NCBI GenBank assembly: GCA_026261815.1
Contig: JAMPIT010000379.1
Location: 19,704,501 to 19,768,500, forward strand
DNA: 64,000 nt
From: Monarcha castaneiventris obscurior
Taxonomy: Eukaryota > Chordata > Aves > Passeriformes > Monarchidae
Direction: 5' to 3'
Shown here: positions 15,601 through 28,693 of the stretch, piece after piece
Layout of the letters: each line of letters begins with the position of its first letter
How positions within the stretch are numbered: position 1 is the stretch's first letter
Notes under the pieces: model-generated
Database searches by the model: none
Told to the model about the DNA's origin: nothing
The model's input: only the letters and a program-made list of their open reading frames with translations
Position numbers and translations under genes: made by a program

Positions 15601-18600
15601 CATCACCATCTGTACTACTTCTTTATAATGATGGTCAGGAAACATGGCCGAAATTCATTTTACCCCAGCTTTCTGTAGCTATTCTACAAAGACCTAAAGA
15701 GACAATGTTGGAGAGAATTCCTAGAGATATTTTACTTTATTTCAATTATTTCATATATTTTTCTATTAAATTATAAACTAATTAGTAGATAAAATATAGG
15801 TACAGGAATAGAAATTAATTTCACAGTAATAGAGCAGCTTTTTTAACATAAAAGCATCAGAAGATTGCAAGATCCAATATATTATTGTCATGGCAAATGT
15901 CACTACTTAACAGCAGTGAAACAGAAGAGCACAGCAACTAGAGTTAATTGCACAGTAACTATTTTAACACTATAAGGAAGTGTTAAAGCAGCTGACGATA
16001 GGCTGTGGCTTGTCCTTTAGGAGCACAAACTACGTAGAAAAAGTTAGGCAGTTAGAAAATTTATCTTTTGTTCTTTTCTTCAGAGGCAACAGAGTACAGG
16101 AGGACTGGGGAAATGGAGAATGATGTATCAAGAGGATAATACAAATTTCACAATATTTTGAGGTCATCTAGCAGAAGACTAACAAATGAAAATCTGTTTA
16201 TTTATTCAAATGCTCCTACCCATCAGAGAGGTAGAAGTGATGCCTGCCTAGTGCCTTCTGGAACACCTGAAAGCACGTCCTCTGACATGAATGCATGTAA
16301 GTTCTGAAGGGTTTCCAGCTACCACTGGTCCAAACACTTCAGCCTTAAAGGGCCTTTAACACCACCACCATTTTCAGACATTTATTCTCACATTTTACTC
16401 AAAAAAAGGAAACTTCATCCCCTGCTCTCCACCACCCACCCTTCTATCCTCATTCTTCCAAGAGGCAGAAACCATTCCCTGTGTACCTGGCCTGCACTGG
16501 GTCCCTCCTCACACACACTGTATCAGCAGTCCAGGCTCTTTCATGTCTTCCTTATTGACATGCTTTGGTACTATGTCTGCATGATGTAAGTAACTGAAGA
16601 AAACAGAAATGAGCAGGAAGGCCCTGGTAACTTCCCCACCTCTGCCTTCTGGGGACATCATCTGATTACACTTGACCTGTACAGATGTAGCTACCTGAAA
16701 TACTGGCAGACCTGGGCTTGCTTCTGCCCACCAGACAAGGTGATTAGTCCCATAGTGATACCACTCTCTTTTTACAGAATGGCCTTTCACTACTCAGATC
16801 CATGGATCTGGCTGTGTTTGATTGCTGCTGTTTGAACTGGAGATCAACCAAAAGCGTATTTTTTCTCTTCTGCAGATAACATCTCAATTCTCAGAAATAA
16901 TTGCAGTTCAAAGCCAGACCCCCTTTTCCAAGATTGCAGTCCTTTATGCATCAAAACTGACAATAAATTCAATATTTAAAGGAAACATAAAGAATTCAAG
17001 TTTCCTCATTATATCAAATAATTAATTTGCTCAAACTGAACAGTTTCATTTATGCTTATCTGCATTTCAGAAGAAGGAATGCTATTTAGCTCAGATAAAT
17101 TTTGTTCAAAATGACCAAATGAAGAAATCTGAAAAGGGAAAAAATGAATGCTGATAACTGCCATTTCATTTTCTGCATTCCAAACCCAAAAATCACTACG
17201 AAAAGGTCATGGTCTCCTCCTGTCTTAATCCAAAAGACACTTCCAGTACAGGACATAACACAGAGAAAAAGGTCTGTAGCATTTTCACAAGATGAAACAG
17301 AAAATGTAAACAACGAACTTAAAAATTCTGCATGCAATAAAATACTTCTTTCAGGTCTGCACTTAGCCTGACACTGTTACTTTGAAGAGCTGCCCTATGA
17401 AGCACCTTGAATATGTCATGACTTTGACAATGAAGACACCTTTGTACAGCAGAGACCCCAGCTGAGTTGCTTCATCCAAGCTGAACAGCAGAAGCCCATA
17501 CCTGCCCACACCTGCCAGGCTCCAGTTCCATGTGTAACTGCTGAGCTATTAATTAGTGTGGATCTAACCCTTCTCCCCAGATACTACTAAAAAGTTAAAC
17601 TCTGAAGTGTCACTTCTTCCATTGGTTTCCCACTCTCCTGCATGTGCACATCAGATGGCCACAGTTATATCTACTGTAATTTCCATGCACCCGACTACCA
17701 ATCACACAGAACACTAGGACTCAGTCAAGACATTTTTGCATGTCTAAAATTTCAGAGTCAATAAGCAGTAATGAAAGCCCTGAAGCAGAATGCCTCAAAG
17801 AAACTGTTGTTTTGCTGAACTGTTAGGTATTTTAGATACAGTGCCTCACAGAAATTTCCATTCTTATTCACTGAGATCCTTAAAAACAGCTAGGAAGGGA
17901 TGGCCTTTGTTGCATTTTGTGGGCAAAGTGAAGTATATTTATCCATCTCTTAACAGCTCTTTTACAAACAGTTTTTCAGAGCTCTTTTGGACATACTCAT
18001 ATGCCCCTGTTAATAATGAATCTGAAGCTATGATAAACTTCTGTCTCAAAATCATTTAAATATTGTCTTGGGTTTAGTTGGATACAGCAAAATTTAATGT
18101 TATCTTTCACTTCGGCATCTGAAGTGAAATGGGTAACCTTCTCAGTTCCACTAAGGTTTTAAAACAAAATAAATAGCAAGTTTCCCTTTCATAGCACTTT
18201 CTTACTTTTTTTTTTTGTAAAGAGGGTGTATGTAGCAGTAAGAAATTAATACCATACGAAAGCCCTTGTTTGTCCCACGTAATTGTAAATATTATCTGAT
18301 TAATTCAACACGACCTTCTACAACTGGGTATAATAAATCTGCGAAGGTGGGTGGATTTTCTCATCAGAACAGAGGACAGTTGACCCAGCAAGTCCTGCCA
18401 GGAGACAAAGGGAAGAGGAATTCACCTCTGGGGAACATGCAACCCTCTCAGCATAGTCCTAGACAGACTGGAAGGGGCCTAGAAAGAGGCAAGAAAGTTT
18501 AAATGGATGGAGTCTTCCTGGAGAACGTGACTTAGAGATTAAACTGTGCTGCCGAGGAAGAGAGACCAGGTACTCCCCTTCATTACAACAGCAAATATTT

Positions 18601-18987
18601 AAGAAGATCTCCAAGCAAAGGTTTAAGTGTTCTTCCTGTCAGTTGTGGACAAATGGCCCAATAATTCACCTCAGCTTCAAAGCAAAACTTGAACTTGACT
18701 GGAAACATGTAGCAAGAATGACCAAAATGTTTATTATGCTATTGAATATAAACTCCAGGTTTCTTTCCTACGTCACTCTTTAATTCTGCTAATGCAGGAG
18801 CTCAACCTGCATGTCTGAAAACATGCAACAACATAATACAGTAATTTTTATGTTCCCAACAAAATACATGCAAAAGGAAAGAACAACTTTAGAAGACACC
18901 TTTGTAAATGAACTTATTTCCTATCATCTTAACTATCCTGTGCTCACAACTGGTGTCACAATTAGCATTAAGAAAGCATTAAACATG
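6606..18987. other. No recognisable gene; GT microsatellite only
   Basis: Scattered frames of 60-106 codons on both strands have chance composition. The best-looking is on the minus strand at 11530-11760 (76 codons, no indels, ends FNLITVFSSQQ), but it shows no recognisable domain and no paired splice sites. Confidence 0.55.
9893..9917. repeat. (GT)n microsatellite
   Basis: About twelve uninterrupted GT dinucleotides follow an AT-rich TATATATAC stretch. Confidence 0.95.
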
Positions 18988-18993
18988 TTTATT
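18988..18993 (-). terminator. Possible poly(A) signal for the minus-strand gene
   Basis: The plus strand reads TTTATT, which is AATAAA on the minus strand, and is the first such hexamer noticed downstream of the candidate stop codons (about 1 kb away). A second one lies at 18730-18735. Hexamers of this kind are common by chance in AT-rich DNA, so this is only a candidate 3' end. Confidence 0.2.
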
Positions 18994-19184
18994 CATCCTC
19001 TTTTACAGCTCACTGGGGAAAAATATCCATCCCTCCAAGGAAGGATGATCTTGTTGCTATAGAAAAAGGGAGCTTGACTCTTACTTCAAGTGGATTATCT
19101 GCATGAAGACACACAAAAATGCATTTAAACCCTGTACCTTAGCTGCCTGAGTTGTTAAATGGAAATGCTAACATATGGTTTGAG

Positions 19185-19246
19185 CAGAAGGTTAGCCTAG
19201 GTGACTTCCTGAGGTCCCTCCTGACCTACATTTTCTCATGATCCTA
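19185..19246 (+). mobile_element. Short diverged CR1 3' end
   Basis: GGTGACTTCCTGAGGTCCCTCCTGACC followed by TACATTTTCTCATGATCC resembles the last 60 bases of CR1 (GATGACCTCCTGAGGTCCCTTCCAACC...TTCTATGATTC). Only the terminal part is recognisable. It lies about 0.6 kb beyond the candidate end of the minus-strand coding region. Confidence 0.5.
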
Positions 19247-19795
19247 TTTGCTTTGAGACACACAGGATGAATGAGAAAGGCACTCAGACATTACAGGGTT
19301 GATTACTAGTGAAAATCTCAAATAAGTATCCTAACATTTTCAAAGTTTTAATAGCTTTTTACTACACATGTAAGGGGGAAAACTCCAGAAAAATGCTTCT
19401 GGACTCAGCTCAAGTGACATCTACGACATTCAGAGAAAAACAAGTCATCCTGTTCTGGATGATGTGGTAGAACCTGCTGGTTACGTTGGTTTTCAGAAAG
19501 CCAACAAACCAAAAAACTAAACATCTGGTTTGACTACAAATTTTTTAAGTGGCATCATAAACTCGAGAGGCCTTTCAGTGAATTTTGTGCAAGTAAATTT
19601 ACCAGGCAGGTTAAGCAGAAATCTTTACAGACAGACTGATGTTAACATGAAAAAGAAAAAGCAAAAGCACTTGTCATCTTGCAACACAGGATACCTAATG
19701 AGTATGAAGTGTCTGCAAGTACGACAGTAGAAAAATATGAAAAATAAATTTTTAGCAGGTAAGATGATTCTGTGTCTAATTTGGAAGATGACTTC

Positions 19796-19860
19796 TCAGG
19801 GTGAAGCTGAATCAACAATCTCTTCCTCTGAAGACACATCCTCTTCTCCAAGTACCTCAG
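19796..19860 (-). CDS. Alternative acidic C-terminal coding exon (competing model)
   Basis: The minus strand carries an acceptor-like TTATGCTGCAG followed by a frame reading EVLGEEDVSSEEEIVDSASP and then TGA (19798-19796). The SSEEE acidic serine tail looks like a casein-kinase-2-type terminus and more like coding sequence than the DNA around it. However, the acceptor needs one base from the upstream exon, while the third exon leaves two, so direct splicing would give an immediate TGA. It would be used only with an intervening exon, an alternative donor or a different transcript, or it may simply be 3' untranslated sequence. Confidence 0.25.
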
Positions 19861-19955
19861 CTGCAGCATAATGTAAAATCAAAAACAATGTAAAAGCAAT
19901 ACAAAGTTCTTCTCTGAAGGTGGTCTCATTTGCTGCTACTAATGTTTTTAATTTC

Positions 19956-20001
19956 CTAGTAGATCTCTCGAATAGGAAGGTTGTGATTGACTTTGGATTG
20001 C
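19956..20001 (-). CDS. Possible terminal coding exon of the minus-strand gene
   Basis: An acceptor-like sequence (TTCTAAGAC branch-like motif, then GTGTTTGTGCCCAG) lies 140 nt downstream of the third exon. Splicing from the phase-2 donor at 20141 to 20001 would restore an Arg codon and add QSKVNHNLPIREIY before a TAG at 19958-19956. The phases agree without further assumptions, which favours this reading. Against it are the very short intron (about 139 nt) and the brief coding part. A competing exon about 140 nt further on has a better-looking acidic coding tail but the wrong phase. Treat the C-terminus as unresolved. Confidence 0.3.
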
Positions 20002-20140
20002 CTGGGCACAAACACTAGTCTTAGAAGTTCATAGTGCTGTTTACCAAACTTGTGTCAAATATCCCCTTAAAAAAGTGGCAGGGGAGAAAAAGAAATAAAG
20101 CTTAAAATAAAACACAACAAAAAAATCCAACTCTTCTTAC

Positions 20141-20388
20141 CTTGCTGGAGGCACATCAATATTTGAAGAAACAACCTTGCGCTTCTGTTCCAGAAGACAA
20201 ACAGAACGAGTGTTTTCCTTTTCATGCTCAGGAGCTCTGTTTAGTTTTTTGGTCTCTGCTGTTTTTAAATCTTCCTCCTTTGTGGTGAACAGGAGAAACT
20301 GTTGGTCTGGCAGTTTTCGACTGATGTCACTTTTTACATCCTCCTGTTGAAATGTAGGGAAGGTCATTTCACGCTTGATGTTGGCTGC
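20141..20388 (-). CDS. Third recognised coding exon of the minus-strand gene (contains a KEN tripeptide)
   Basis: This 248-nt exon is bounded by a clear acceptor (CAATTTTTCAG|GCAGCC) and a clear donor (CCAGCAAG|GTAAGAAG, GT at 20140-20139). It enters in phase 0, joining directly to the TTT-ending exon at 34.5 kb, and leaves in phase 2. The peptide is lysine/glutamate-rich: it starts [13 protein letters not shown], has KEEDLK and KTAETKKLN segments, a KEN tripeptide in EHEKENTRS, and ends [12 protein letters not shown]. Composition and even charge spacing look like a disordered nuclear or cell-cycle protein. KEN is a known APC/C degron core, but a single tripeptide is weak evidence. The frame is uninterrupted across the exon and closes within two codons beyond the donor. 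I could not assign a family. Confidence 0.65.
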
Positions 20389-23300
20389 CTGAAAAATTGA
20401 AAGCAATTATTAAATATTTTTCTAATTCTCCTAAAACGGGAAACAACCCAATACCCACAGGCATTTACTTCTAATTAATTATTTGAATTAGTGAATACCA
20501 TTTCTTTGTCCTTCATAAATTCTGAAACTGCCATTAATTTCTCAAAAATGTTGAAGACTATCCAGGAAAGTAAGCAATTCTTGTCCATTTGATAAAGCTA
20601 TCAACCTCTTTATGTTAAACCAAAAAGGTATTTGAATTAGAATGTCAGAAACCAGATTATAAACAACATATCTTTAGTAAACACGCATCTGTGCTGCATA
20701 GCTATGCAAAAGAAATTCTAGCTGCCCTGCTCCTAAAATTCCAGGAAAAAAAAATCGGAATTTTTCCAGATTGAACATAACCAAGAAATTAAAGCACTTC
20801 CTACAGCAACATACTGGATTCTTTAACAGCTGTATTTGTAAGTGAGGGTTTTTCCAGGAGCAGAAAAATAACTTGCTATGATCCAACTCATCTGCCAGAA
20901 GGCAAAGGGAGCAAGTGATCCTGGCAGGATCACCGTGAGGAGCCCGTCCAGCAATGATGAGCAGGGACACACCCAGGAGAAGTGCCAGGTTATCTCTTTG
21001 CCTGCCAGGACTTTCCAGATCTTCACGTCCGCTGTTTCCCATAAGCAAAGTCTTCCCAAGCAAATAGGTGTCTTAACAAATATGCTACCACTCTGGAATA
21101 CAATGAGCTAGTGTTTGTAAAGCAAACTATTGCAGGGTTGCAGGGAAGACCCCAAAAAGTCATCAGAACCAAGCCACTCCATCTTCCCAGAAAGCAAAAC
21201 AAAGCACAGGACCTAGATTGTCCTGTGAAATCCATTCCTTGGCCAGCTACACTTCCCCAGCTTCACAGGGGCAGACCCATCAGTCAGGCAACCCCTCCAA
21301 CCAACCCAAACAGCCAAGCAAAATACGACCCAACAAAGTGGCAGCTTCCCCCACCTTAAGCAGAGGTACTTCCACACCACATGCACTCGCTTGGAGAAAT
21401 CCAGGTGCCTTCTAGAGCTGGCAAACTGGATTTTAAAGTATTTGTAAATTATTGCTGATCTTTACAGTGGCAATAATCCAAGTTGTGGTGTCCTCAGAGA
21501 GTAATAGCACCAATAATCTCAAATTCCTATGTCAACTCTTCCACCTTATTTCTCCTTTTCATCATCCAAAAAAAAAAAAATCAATCAATGTATATGTGTA
21601 TATATTTATGCATTAAAATATATTCCTCTCTCCACAGATCTCTGTTTAGAGATTTCAAACCTTGGTGGTTATGAAAATGGTGCAAGCAATTTTAAGTTAA
21701 CAGGAAAGACATACTTGCCAAAGTAATTTTGCTGTGTTCTGTAAAGTGTATCACATCATTAACACATAAATATTTAGGACTGATGATTTAATTGTTTCTA
21801 GTGCTTCCACTGAAGGGCTTTTAGCAGCTGCTTCAAGAACAAAACAAGAGTTATTACTTTATGAATGTAAACAGTAGAAAGAATTAGACACTTTACACTT
21901 CTTCACACACAAACAGATGACACATTACCAAGAAAATCTGCCTGGAAGACAAAACAGTCAGCATGTGATCACACAGAATTAGGAGAAGACATATAAACAA
22001 CATAAATTGAATTCTGATTTAATGATTACTTTTTTTAAAACTTCTTAGATTTACAATAAGCCTTTTTTTGAGTGCCTGAGAATCTCTGAGAAACTGAAAT
22101 GCTGAGTTGCCTTCAATTTTCATTAGAACTGACTTATAAGTGATGCACTGAAGTAACAAAAAAGCCTGAAAATACCTGAATTCCATTATCCAGACCTAGA
22201 TACTTTGTTACACTAAACAAGAGTACATATAAGACTTGAATTCCATCCACTCCATTGCCACACGGTCTTCCCTTGCAGGACCACATCTCCCTTCCTCCCT
22301 GCCCAGGATTTCCACCTCAGCCGGTGCAGAGGATGGTGCAGAGGCCTCCCTCATCCCCTACTCTCCCATGCCAGACTGAACTCAGTTTTCATCAGGATGG
22401 TTTTAATTGTTTTTTTTTTCATGGACTAAGTGCATGACTGCACCAAGGAAAGAAGGTATTTTTGTCTTCAATTTATGAATGGTAGGATTTTACTCAGTTT
22501 CAGCAAATGTATTGTGCCATACATTGCTGAGTTTTCTTCACAGACCTAAGTAGTAATGATAGAAGGTTGCAGGCTCAGACTACAGCAGTAAAATAAAGCC
22601 TAGACTATAAATAGCAGAATACTTGCACTGTGATACCAGATAATCTATTCTTATATATCAAATTTATCCATATCCAGTTCAAACATATTTCATATGTCAA
22701 TATGCCACAATTAATAGCCAGCCCCCTGCACACATATGGAATTGAGGAAAGACAAAAATCACAGAGCAAATGCTCAAGTTGCAGAAGCAGTTCAGGTTCT
22801 TCAGCCAACAGTCAGGAAAAGCAGAAGACCATATCCAATGCTTAGACTAACTCTCTTCCTCTCCTTCAGGTCTCATCAGATGCTTGGAAATATTAACTTC
22901 TTTTTAAACTTTCCCTTGAGAATGACTGCATACAAAAAATCTTTTCTGCTTTACAAGCAGGTGATCATGGGAGAAAGCCAAGAGTTTTCTTTGGTGGGCT
23001 TTCTCCAGTAGCTTTCTCCTACTCCACAGGCAGTTTTTCTATTTTAATTCATCCATGTCTATGGAAGCCATTTCCACTCGAGACACCTGCCCTGTCTGGA
23101 AGGGTACGATGTCTTCTGCTGGAAATCCAACCTCCTACCCAGGCAGCCATTGATGTGAGGAGAGCTGAGGGCCACAGTCACCTGAATGATCAGGTTCCTC
23201 ACTTCCAGGCAAACACACTGATTGATTAATGACCAGGACTGATTTCAAGCTCTGCTTCACCAGCACTCATAGTTCAGAGATAACGCAGACAATTTCCAAT

Positions 23301-26014
23301 ATATCTTTCCAGAGAGTTAACTGTTCTGTCATATTTTATCAGTAACTTTATGTTTTTTCATAGATCCTTCATATTCTTTTAACTTGAGGCTTGTGGTGGT
23401 CCTTCAAGTCCAGAATACTTCAGCAAAAATTCTGTGGAAGATCTAATCCAACCTGTCTAGGCCCATGTCACAGACAGACAGAAGGCAGGACTATGAAACT
23501 ATTTTATTTCAGCTTACTTCCAACAGTTCACATTTCTCCATCCTTTGCTGTTCTCAAATTCCATCATGACATTTTTCCCTAATGGTTCAGCTTTTCATGT
23601 CATCATACTTCCAAATTTGCCACCTTATTGCTTCCAGTATCAACTGTTGGTAAAACTTATGTCTTTTTTATGCACCTGATGAATTATCACTCATACAAGC
23701 CACTTGATAATAGGCTGTTTTTCTATGCAATTCATAGTGTATTTTCACCCTTGAGCCATTAGCAGCCTTCAGCTTACTTTCAACAGAGTCCTTCACAACC
23801 TGGCCTCAGGCAACCAACATCACTTGGCAGTTCAGTCACAGAAACAGGAGCTATAAACCACCTGTAAATTTTAAAAATTAGCTTTGTTTCCCTCTGCAGT
23901 TACCTTCACCTGCCTTTGTCAATTTCCTCCCCACTGCTACTGGGCAAGGGAAACTTTGGATACTCTGCTGCATGGAAACAATGGTAATACCCATGCTTTC
24001 CCCACTGGAGCTCAAGCATGGGGCAAGTGCCAGAGCTGGGGTCTGATGAGGCATTACTCCTTTGGTAATCATCCTGCAAAAACTGAAAACCATTTCTTGC
24101 TTGGGTTTCTAACTAAAAACTTCATCAAGAAAGCCTTTCAATTTCTGTTTTGAAGTTGTCAAGACAATGGTATATATTTAGAGTGAGGGTTTTACTTTTA
24201 AGTTAAAGGTTTTACTTTAAAGCTTAATTCATTATTATTATTAAATAATGAAGTTTAATAATCCGTGTGACAGTAAATGATTAGCACAGTTACTATTTTC
24301 AGCAGTATATTAAAAATTTTTCATTGCAAAACCTATCTTAACCTGCCTATAGAAACTCTTACGTGATGGTATTTTTTCATAACCAAATTGCTGGTCCTAA
24401 ACTCCACATGAAGACCACACATTGCAATCTAAGTCCTGTCTAAAATGAACATGCTTGACATTGACACAAACTGAGGAATTTAAAGAAGTTTTTTGCTATT
24501 CCTTACAACTGATGTGCAGGTTGCAATTTTTAAGTAGTTTAGGCCTTAACTTATGTGCAGTCAATTTTTGCTCTGCCCAAGAGCACATCCTGGTAAGACG
24601 CTGACATTGCAGTCAAACCTCAGTCTCCTTCAATTTCAGTTAAATTTCAGCCTGCATTTTACCCTGAACAGCAAAAAAATTATTGATCAAAAAGACAACT
24701 CAGGCACTGAATTGCCTATTCAAAGGATCAGCAAACACTAGAATAAGTAGACCTATCACATTTATATGGAAACACAGAGACTTAGATTTGACATATTATG
24801 GACATCATCCCTTGCGTACAACCTGACTGGACTTTATCATCTTCCCTTGCTTATGGTGCACTGCCACTTAAAAAATCAAGTTATTTATTGTCAAATAGCT
24901 CACTACCATTTAACAAGAATTAAGATGTCTGTGTTTCCTATACAATGGAAAGCATTACACTCCCAAGAATATTAGCGTTATTTGCCTCTGTGTGACCCAG
25001 CTTTACGGAAATTATCTTCAAATGTGAAAACTGTCTCCTATGTTCTTTCAAATTTCCTGAGGAAACCTGTGGATTCAGGTGGGCACAGCAGGAATAGAAA
25101 TGTAATTTTAAACACGCTTTGTAATAGATTACACAGACAGATGGAAATACAACAAACTATTGAAAGAATTGCCACACCACATACCATGCCTACTTTGCTG
25201 ACAGTTTTATAAACAACTCAGGGGCTGATTTCCCCAAGGCAGCTGCCCAGCACAACAGAGCACTGCCTCCCACCCCCATGTGACTAGATATGTGGCCATG
25301 TGGCACCTTCCATGAAGCTGTGCCAATTTACACCAGAGGAAGAAGTGTGACTGCAGCTGCCTGCCAAGAACAGGCCCGCAGTCACAGCCTCGGCAGAGAG
25401 GCCTGCGGCTCACGGTCAGGCAGCCGAGCAGTGAGAGCCCAGCAGGCTCCCTTAACCTTCTGAGGGGACCCTGCTGACTCCTGTTCTCCTCACAATGTCT
25501 GCTGGCATCTGGGTGGACTAAGACATCTGAGAAAGCTGAGCATGTCCCTTCCATGAATCTAAGAGGATGTCCCCCTTTGAATCGAAGAGGACTGGGTAAA
25601 GTAAATAATCTTCCAGCTGTGGCCTACTTTGTGCCACTATGTTTTTTTCATACAGATAACAAATTTACAATAAAAGCAATAAAAATACTTCTAAAAACCA
25701 ATAAAATTATTTTACAAGGGTGAGGGAAGTATCCCTAGAAAAGCTGACTGCATCCAAAGCTCCCTATAAAAAAAAAAAAACACACTAGTGGAAATAAGTT
25801 TTGGGAAACTAGCTTAGAGTAACCCCACCTTATCTTAATAATCCTGAAGCCATGGTCATGTTTCCAGTTTTGTACAAACTTCTTTTCCTCCCTCAACCCA
25901 TGAAGCTGTATTTCCTTTACTTCACTTACAGACCACTATAACTGGACTCAATTCCAGTGTCATTCCAAAAACAACAAGATCCCTCACAAGCCACACTAGG
26001 CTGTGTTCCAGACT

Positions 26015-26034
26015 GGGGGAGGGGAGGGTGGGGG
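26015..26034 (+). other. G-quadruplex-forming motif
   Basis: Four G runs (5, 4, 3 and 5 bases) are separated by single-base loops (A, A, T), and two further G runs follow within 25 bases. This matches the classical G3+N1-7 quadruplex pattern very strongly. It lies in the large intron of the minus-strand gene, so the motif is on the non-template-equivalent plus strand and the pre-mRNA would be C-rich here. Confidence 0.7.
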
Positions 26035-28642
26035 ATGGTGGTGTGGAGGGGGTGGGTAACCTGCTAATTAAAAAACATGTATTAAAAAAACTCCACCCCA
26101 CCAGCAATCCCCAACTCACTGCTCCAATTCTGGCTATTTGCATTGTCAATAGATAAATAATTTTAACTTAATTGTGAGTCCTAGGCCTATGCACAATATT
26201 AACACTACGTAGCTGATAAAGAAAACAGTTTTGGATGAGGATTTTTGATTTCCATCGGATTTACTATGTAATCAGTTGATCTAATTCCATCAAAAAACTC
26301 TTTAGATTAAACACCAATTAAAAAAACACCAGATTAGAAAGATTAGCTACGAGATGGTTTAGCACCAGCCAACCTGCTGTATAACTCTGCTGCTTTTTAT
26401 AAACATTTTTTTGATTCTGGCTTTGTGACCATCTCTTTCTGTTTTCTGAAATAGATGTAATCATCCTAAGTGTTTGGGACTGCCAATAAAACTAACAACT
26501 GGTAAGAAAACAAATATCCCAGGATTTTTTTTTTAAATTAAACAAGGCTTTAGCAACATTTTTGATCCATTACAGAATAAATAGGCAGCTCTTCAATGGG
26601 GAAGAGAAAGAAGGAATCAATATATTTCAGCCTAGCATGTTACTGGGACACAATAATGAAATGTGCATATGTAACATGACATACATTTAAAATGTTCAGC
26701 CAAAACAAAAGCTCAATAACTGCACGGCCCTTTTCAGGTCAGCCGGAACAGCCAGGTGATGTTCTAGGAACAGGGATAAGCCACATTTCTCAACTAGAAA
26801 AAAATCAGGAATAAATTCACAGCAAAACGTAACGAGTAAAAATGAGAAACCCCAAACCTGTTACCAAAATTACATGCAAGTAAAAAATATTTAAATTAAA
26901 TCCCTGGAAGGACAAAGATTTTGGTTATCTCACATTACTTTGTACAGTATTTCCAGTTGGGGTTCCTGTAACAGAGGGGTTTTTTTAATGTAAAAAGACT
27001 CTAATTTTTGACATTCTAAAACAGTGTCCTCACTGGAAGGAAAAAATGCATCCATTTTACCAGAAATCTCTATTCATACTGGAACACAAAGAGATAAGAC
27101 AGATTCTCGTAATGATGCTTGGAAATAATCTGCCCTGAATTTCAATGTATTATTACATTTTCGAGTATACTTTGCATTTAATTACTTGCTTCACCACCAG
27201 TTGCTCATTACACATAAATCATGTCAATCTAATCACTCTAAGCATTTGTAAATTGTTGGTCTCTAACAATATAGAAGCTAATGCATTTTAAGGTCACTGT
27301 AAGTGTCCTCTACAATATATAGTGCACATTAATGTATAGTAATGTACTATTCACCATCTGCCAGGCTAGGACAAAGTCCCTATCTTTATTTGACTGAATA
27401 TAGAAAACCATCCATAGAATATATTTTCTATGTACTAAAATACAATTCTAAGCATATTAAGTTGCCTGGATTCACAATACAGTTTCATGCAGCAAGAACT
27501 GGAGTCAGCAAGAAGTTTCTACCCTCCCATCATCCTCACATGTATGTCAGCACTTACCTGGCTATACCTAACTCATCTACAAAACCCATGTATCCCAGAA
27601 CCAGTTAGGGTGTTTCTTAGTTATAGACAATCTACACAGATAAATGGCAGAAACTTTCACTCCCACATTTGAAATCCAGTACCCAGCCAGGTACCCCAAA
27701 TAAAACCACCACAAATTTGTGACATGTGAAGTACTGCACTAACTGGCACAGGAAGCATAAATGTTATTAAAACTGGACAGAAAGATCTAAGATTACAAGG
27801 GGAGACAGCAAAAACACTGGGAATTCATGGTCCATCCCATACACCATGTTCAGGTCTGAACAAAAATTATTCAGACATATTGGTGCCTTTTTCTCTCCAC
27901 CACATCAACAAATGAATGAAGATGTGGAAGTATGGTAGCTTTCTTTCCCACCCCAGGAAAGAGTAAGTTCCTCCCAGAAAAGTACATGACATAACTTCTA
28001 AGATTATCAAACACCAATCAGTAAATTACCAAATTTTAATCCTTATTACTGAAAGTGCGTATCTTCAAAATTTGCTTGCAAAGTTTAAGTATCAGAAAAG
28101 TAACTCTTGTGTCCTGGCTCTGCTGTGCACACAGGGGTGTGACCTGCAGTCACCACCGTGCAAACCTGGCTACCTGGGCTCCAGCTGGGCATTGGCCCCC
28201 AGGCTTGGCATCGCTGGCAGCATCTCAGCACAGGTGTTTCAGCCCTGTTTTCCTTTTCTTAAATAAAACAAGTGCCTGAGAACACACTGCCTCTAAACAG
28301 CTAAAAATACAGACGCTACCTTGGAAAGCCTTCAACAGGAGGAAAGTGGAGGATCATAGTTGCAAATAAACAGGGTAATTTTTTATTTGGGAATTGAGTT
28401 ACTGCACTTTGATCTTCACTAAGCATGCTCACCATTGAGTGCCTGGTACTCCACCACGCTTTTAGCGGGACTTGCAAGCCAGGAATGGGCAGTCATAATT
28501 GCCTTCCCAAGTACTGGTTGCACAAAAAGTGAATTTAAAACGAACTAAACCAATTATCACATATTTTTTCTCACAGGGACCTATGTGCCTGGCCCTGCAA
28601 GCGGAAAGGAAGGGTTCCTGCCAGGCAGCAGGTTCCCCTCAC

Positions 28643-28693
28643 CTCTCCTGCAGTGAAAGCATTGTAAGCGATGGCCAATGCCACCAGGCCAAC
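28643..28693 (-). other. Candidate 51-nt exon in the large intron (low confidence)
   Basis: On the minus strand a pyrimidine-rich acceptor (CACCTGTTCTCCATGTGGCCACAG) precedes 51 open bases, and a good donor follows (CAGGAGAG|GTGAGGGG). The segment is phase 0 at both ends, so it could be inserted between the 34.5 kb and 20.3 kb exons without shifting the frame. It would encode VGLVALAIAYNAFTAGE. The hydrophobic character is unlike the flanking charged exons, and the patch is locally GC-rich, so chance is a real possibility. Confidence 0.15.

Noticed and set aside
20674..21063. 129-codon minus-strand frame just upstream of the 20.3 kb exon
   Set aside because: Longest frame of the intron, but with mixed low-complexity composition and no splice sites in frame with the gene.
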